A stretch of 64,000 bases of DNA, from the NCBI GenBank assembly GCA_009692685.1, contig SHYS01000007.1, positions 1-64,000 of the forward strand, in the 5' to 3' direction. The position numbers were made by a program, and so were the translations under genes. The notes under the pieces are model-generated. The model saw only the letters and a program-made list of their open reading frames with translations. It was not told the DNA's origin and did no database searches. Source of the stretch: Dehalococcoidia bacterium (GTDB taxonomy: Bacteria > Chloroflexota > Dehalococcoidia > UBA2979). Shown one piece after another: positions 61,877 to 64,000 of the stretch. Each line of letters opens with the position of its first letter. The first letter of the stretch is position 1.

Positions 61877-62314
61877 TCAGGCCGAGAGCGGGTCGATCAC
61901 CTCGAGGAACGGAAATCGACGGAACGCACGGTCGCGTGTGTAGATCGTGCGCACGCCGTGCTCGCGCATCAGAGCAGCGATATGCGCGTCGTGGGAAAAA
62001 CCGCCCTGGAGATCCGCGACGCCCGCAATAAGGCCGGCCATCGCGCCCGCATGCGCCGAGGTGTGCCCGAGGACAGTGAGCGACGGCGTTGCGAGGAGCC
62101 CCTCGATAAACGTCCATGCCTCCGCGGGGGCGCGCGGTGCACGCACGATCGAGGGTTGCGTCACTACGCTGAGGAACTCGTAAACCACGCTCCATGTGAT
62201 GTGCCAGGGCTGCAAGCCAGCACGCCACCCGTCGAGGAGGCGCCGGCAGGTCAGGTGTTCGGGCACCTCAGAGCGCGCCGCGTACACGAGGATGTTCGTG
62301 TCGACCACGAACAT
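61877..62314 (-). CDS. vapC: VapC-type PIN-domain toxin
   Basis: This 145-aa PIN-domain ribonuclease begins MFVVDTNILVYAARS, the first acidic residue of the active site. Glu in WSVVYEFLSV, and Asp in FSHDAHIAALMREHG and YTRDRAFRRF complete it. It starts directly after the antitoxin stop (TGAATG), as in vapBC modules. It belongs to the TTHA-type PIN subgroup with FxxxxDPL end (FLEVIDPLSA). The target RNA is unknown. Confidence 0.88.
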   Translation of the reverse strand: MFVVDTNILVYAARSEVPEHLTCRRLLDGWRAGLQPWHITWSVVYEFLSVVTQPSIVRAPRAPAEAWTFIEGLLATPSLTVLGHTSAHAGAMAGLIAGVADLQGGFSHDAHIAALMREHGVRTIYTRDRAFRRFPFLEVIDPLSA

Positions 62315-62617
62315 TCAGTGCGCCCCGTCTGTGGGTTCCATATCCGTCAAGTGGCCGTACAGCCGCTCGTCACGCTCTCGGTCGAGAACTTCGTACACTG
62401 CTCGCCGATCGGAGACGTCAACCAGCGAGCCACCCATGTCCCAGCTCGGTAACGGCGGCAGCTCCGGGCGCTCCTTCGGGGCATCGAGGAGGCGCCAGAT
62501 CGCGGTCTCCACAAGACTGGACATCGTCTCTCCCCGACGCGCGGCTTCCTCTTTGAGGCGTCGCATCACGGCCTCATCGATGTTGAGCGTCGTCTTCTTC
62601 ATCTTCTTCGTGATCAT
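62315..62617 (-). CDS. vapB: ribbon-helix-helix antitoxin (VapB-like)
   Basis: A ribbon-helix-helix DNA-binding domain (MKKTTLNIDEAVMRRLKEEAARRGETMSSLVETAIWRLL) is followed by a Pro-rich and acidic tail that should wrap the toxin. ATG at 62617 is chosen; ATG at 62629 or 62602 is possible. The strand between them holds the promoter and an inverted repeat, so autorepression by the VapBC complex is likely. With the -10 box 7 bp upstream, the message may be leaderless. Confidence 0.85.
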   Translation of the reverse strand: MITKKMKKTTLNIDEAVMRRLKEEAARRGETMSSLVETAIWRLLDAPKERPELPPLPSWDMGGSLVDVSDRRAVYEVLDRERDERLYGHLTDMEPTDGAH

Positions 62618-62653
62618 ATAGTAAACCATATCGTCAGTATGGCTATATGGCAA
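62615..62653 (-). promoter_or_regulatory. vapBC promoter and operator
   Basis: On the minus strand TTGCCA (62648-62653), a 17-bp spacer and TATGGT (62625-62630) make a good promoter. Overlapping it are two inverted repeats, CATATAG (62615-62621)/CTATATG (62643-62649) and CCATA (62626-62630)/TATGG (62638-62642), suitable for a ribbon-helix-helix repressor. The site is unusually AT-rich for this genome. Confidence 0.65.
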
Positions 62654-62697
62654 GTGCTGGTGGTGAACCCTGGCACTTGCCTCACGCGCTACCATTA

Positions 62698-62705
62698 CGA
62701 CAGGT
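62698..62705 (+). promoter_or_regulatory. GCTACCAT -10 box before the enoyl-CoA hydratase gene
   Basis: A GCTANNAT octamer lies 30 bp before the ATG; the -35 region contains TTGCCT at 62678-62683, 16 bp before the TACCAT hexamer. Confidence 0.45.
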
Positions 62706-62734
62706 ATCGATGGAGCGCGCCGAGGGGGATCACC

Positions 62735-63538
62735 ATGGGCACCGACGGGTTCAGCGACATCATCGTGGAGGAGCGCGCGAACGGCGTCGCGCTCGTCAAG
62801 CTCAACCGGCCGGAGAAGCTCAACGCGTTCGGCGGCTCGATGAACGAGGAACTCGCCCAGTACCTCGATTCCCTGAACCACGGCGACTATCGAGTACGTG
62901 CGGTGGTCCTCACCGGCGAAGGCCGCGCCTTCTGCGCCGGCGGCAACGTGATGAGCTTCCCGGCCGCCGATCCGACCCGCGCCGCCGCGACCTGGCACCC
63001 CGGGCATCCTCACCAGCAGGTAGTGCACGCCATGCGCCACTGCGATGTGCCGATCATCGCCGCGATCAACGGCTACGCGGTCGGTGCGGGCTGGTCCCTG
63101 GCGTTGGCGTGCGATCTCCGCATCGCGGCCGAGGACGCGCTCTTCCAAGTGGCGCAGACCAAGCGTGGCATCGTGGCGGACGCCGGATTGTCGTACTTCC
63201 TGCCCCGCGTACTCGGTAGCCAGCGCGCCCTCGAGCTGATGTTCACCGGCCGGCGTATCAACGCACACGAAGCCCTCGATCTCGGATTCATCCTCGAAGT
63301 CACGCCAAACGACCGGCTCGTCGAACGCGCGCTCGAGATCGCGGAGAACATCGCACATGGTCCGCCACTCTCCGCTGCGGCCCATAAGCGCCTCGTCTAC
63401 GCCATCGAGGACGACGACCTCACTCGTGTCCAGGAACTGGCGGGCCTGTTCGTCGGCAAGCTCTTCTACACCGAGGACGGCCGCGAGGGCGTGCGCTCCT
63501 TCGTGGAACGCCGCGAGCCGGTCTTCGTCGGGCGCTAG
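62735..63538 (+). CDS. enoyl-CoA hydratase/isomerase family protein
   Basis: This crotonase-fold enzyme (267 aa) has the oxyanion-hole blocks GRAFCAGGNVMSF and INGYAVGAGWSLALACDLRIAAEDALFQ, and the N-terminal VALVKLNRPEKLNAF. At the usual second catalytic Glu position the sequence is QTKRGIVADAGLSYFLPRVLG, with Asp where enoyl hydratases have Glu and the pattern of isomerase-like members. It could be a delta-isomerase or hydratase; the substrate is unknown. GAGGGGGATCACC precedes the ATG at 62735. Confidence 0.92.
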   Translation: MGTDGFSDIIVEERANGVALVKLNRPEKLNAFGGSMNEELAQYLDSLNHGDYRVRAVVLTGEGRAFCAGGNVMSFPAADPTRAAATWHPGHPHQQVVHAMRHCDVPIIAAINGYAVGAGWSLALACDLRIAAEDALFQVAQTKRGIVADAGLSYFLPRVLGSQRALELMFTGRRINAHEALDLGFILEVTPNDRLVERALEIAENIAHGPPLSAAAHKRLVYAIEDDDLTRVQELAGLFVGKLFYTEDGREGVRSFVERREPVFVGR

Positions 63539-63566
63539 TCAGAGGGCAGAGTCAGCCCTTCGTAAG

Positions 63567-63596
63567 TTGACCCGTCCCGGACTCGCGGGCTAGAGT
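63567..63596 (+). promoter_or_regulatory. promoter of the Zn-ribbon/OB-fold gene
   Basis: TTGACC, an 18-bp spacer and TAGAGT (preceded by GC, i.e. GCTAGAGT) lie about 170 bp before the ATG. A small hairpin CCTGCC-ATT-GGCAGG is in the leader (63630-63644). Confidence 0.5.
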
Positions 63597-63763
63597 GCGC
63601 GCGGTCGCGACTGCGGCGCGGGGATTCAACCTGCCATTGGCAGGCTGCAGGCCACGCCCTACCGAGGGCTGACACTCCACGCCTCGACAGTTACGAACCG
63701 AGCGAAACCCGGTCGAGCCGCCTCGCGACGTCGAAGAGGCGCAGCGCGCTGTGAGGAGCAGTC

Positions 63764-64000
63764 ATGGCCGATTACAACAAGCCCATCCCTGAAGCAGACC
63801 CGTATGTGACTCAGCCGTTCTGGGACGGCGCAAAGGACGGGAAGCTCATGCTTCCCCGCTGCCAGGACTGCAGCAAGGTCCACTTCTACCCCAGGATCAT
63901 TTGCCCCCACTGCCAAAGCTTCAACATCGAGTGGATGGAGGCGTCCGGCGAGGGCACCATCCACACCTTCGCCGTTCAGCAGCGCGCCTTCGGCGGCTGG
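63764..64000 (+). CDS. Zn-ribbon domain-containing OB-fold protein (partial)
   Basis: The 5' end of a DUF35-type protein, cut by the window edge. The first helix (QPFWDGAKDGKLMLPRCQDC) and the rubredoxin-like zinc ribbon (CQDC and CPHC), followed by the start of the OB domain (GEGTIHTFAVQQRAF), are typical of the acyl-CoA-associated partner of thiolase-like enzymes. GAGGAG precedes ATG 63764. A thiolase gene just beyond the window would be expected. Confidence 0.88.
   Translation, partial: MADYNKPIPEADPYVTQPFWDGAKDGKLMLPRCQDCSKVHFYPRIICPHCQSFNIEWMEASGEGTIHTFAVQQRAFGGW

Overview
The window is 64 kb of GC-rich (by eye about 65% GC), gene-dense bacterial chromosome. The gene content fits Chloroflexota best: several F420-type luciferase-like oxidoreductases, an archaeal-type phosphoglycerate mutase (ApgM), a homodimeric pyruvate dehydrogenase E1, TANNAT-type promoters with little or no leader, and a shortened complex I operon. 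This placement is an inference; a high-GC actinobacterium is the main alternative. No phage, plasmid, CRISPR array or rRNA was seen. Layout: 1-5150 holds a tRNA-Gly, a broken LiaF-like membrane gene, a Zn/Mn-type ABC importer with its Fur-family regulator (two matching 19-bp operators) and an integrase C-terminal remnant. 5350-5657 is a tRNA cluster (Arg, Leu, Val). 6047-11482 carries a cupredoxin lipoprotein, 3-methyladenine glycosylase, aconitase and a class III CoA-transferase. 11509-18686 is a tightly coupled minus-strand lipoate/pyruvate dehydrogenase operon (lipB-lipA-aceE-aceF-lpdA). 18828-25232 holds an amber-interrupted small gene, uvrC, pcm, a Xer recombinase, recJ and an EF-G remnant. 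25457-34834 is a looser accessory stretch: LLM oxidoreductases, Ku with a broken LigD polymerase remnant, two tandem alpha/beta hydrolases, coaE and an acyl-CoA dehydrogenase. 35804-41899 is a minus-strand housekeeping run (pgk-apgM-tpiA-miaA-dapF-GNAT). 43126-47437 reads forward (metG, a frameshifted DUF4260 gene, tatD, and a PspC-polyprenyl synthase fusion). 47445-52103 is a minus-strand DNA-maintenance run (ybeY-dnaX-recR-recO-FmdB). 52212-61712 is the complex I operon nuoA-C-D-H-J-K-x-L-M-N, which lacks nuoB and nuoI. The window ends with vapBC, an enoyl-CoA hydratase and a partial Zn-ribbon/OB-fold protein. The features I would look at first are the PspC-prenyltransferase fusion, the complex I operon without nuoB/nuoI but with a small DUF2007-like gene inside it, and a 141-bp dispersed element present twice at full length and once as a 49-bp derivative. 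Next come the paired metal-regulator operators, the recurrent GCTANNAT box placed so close to start codons that leaderless mRNAs are likely, and a C11 tract directly after the best start codon of the LiaF-like gene. Several genes carry frameshifts or in-frame amber codons. Some may be assembly errors, so each is described as a lesion rather than as proven biology.
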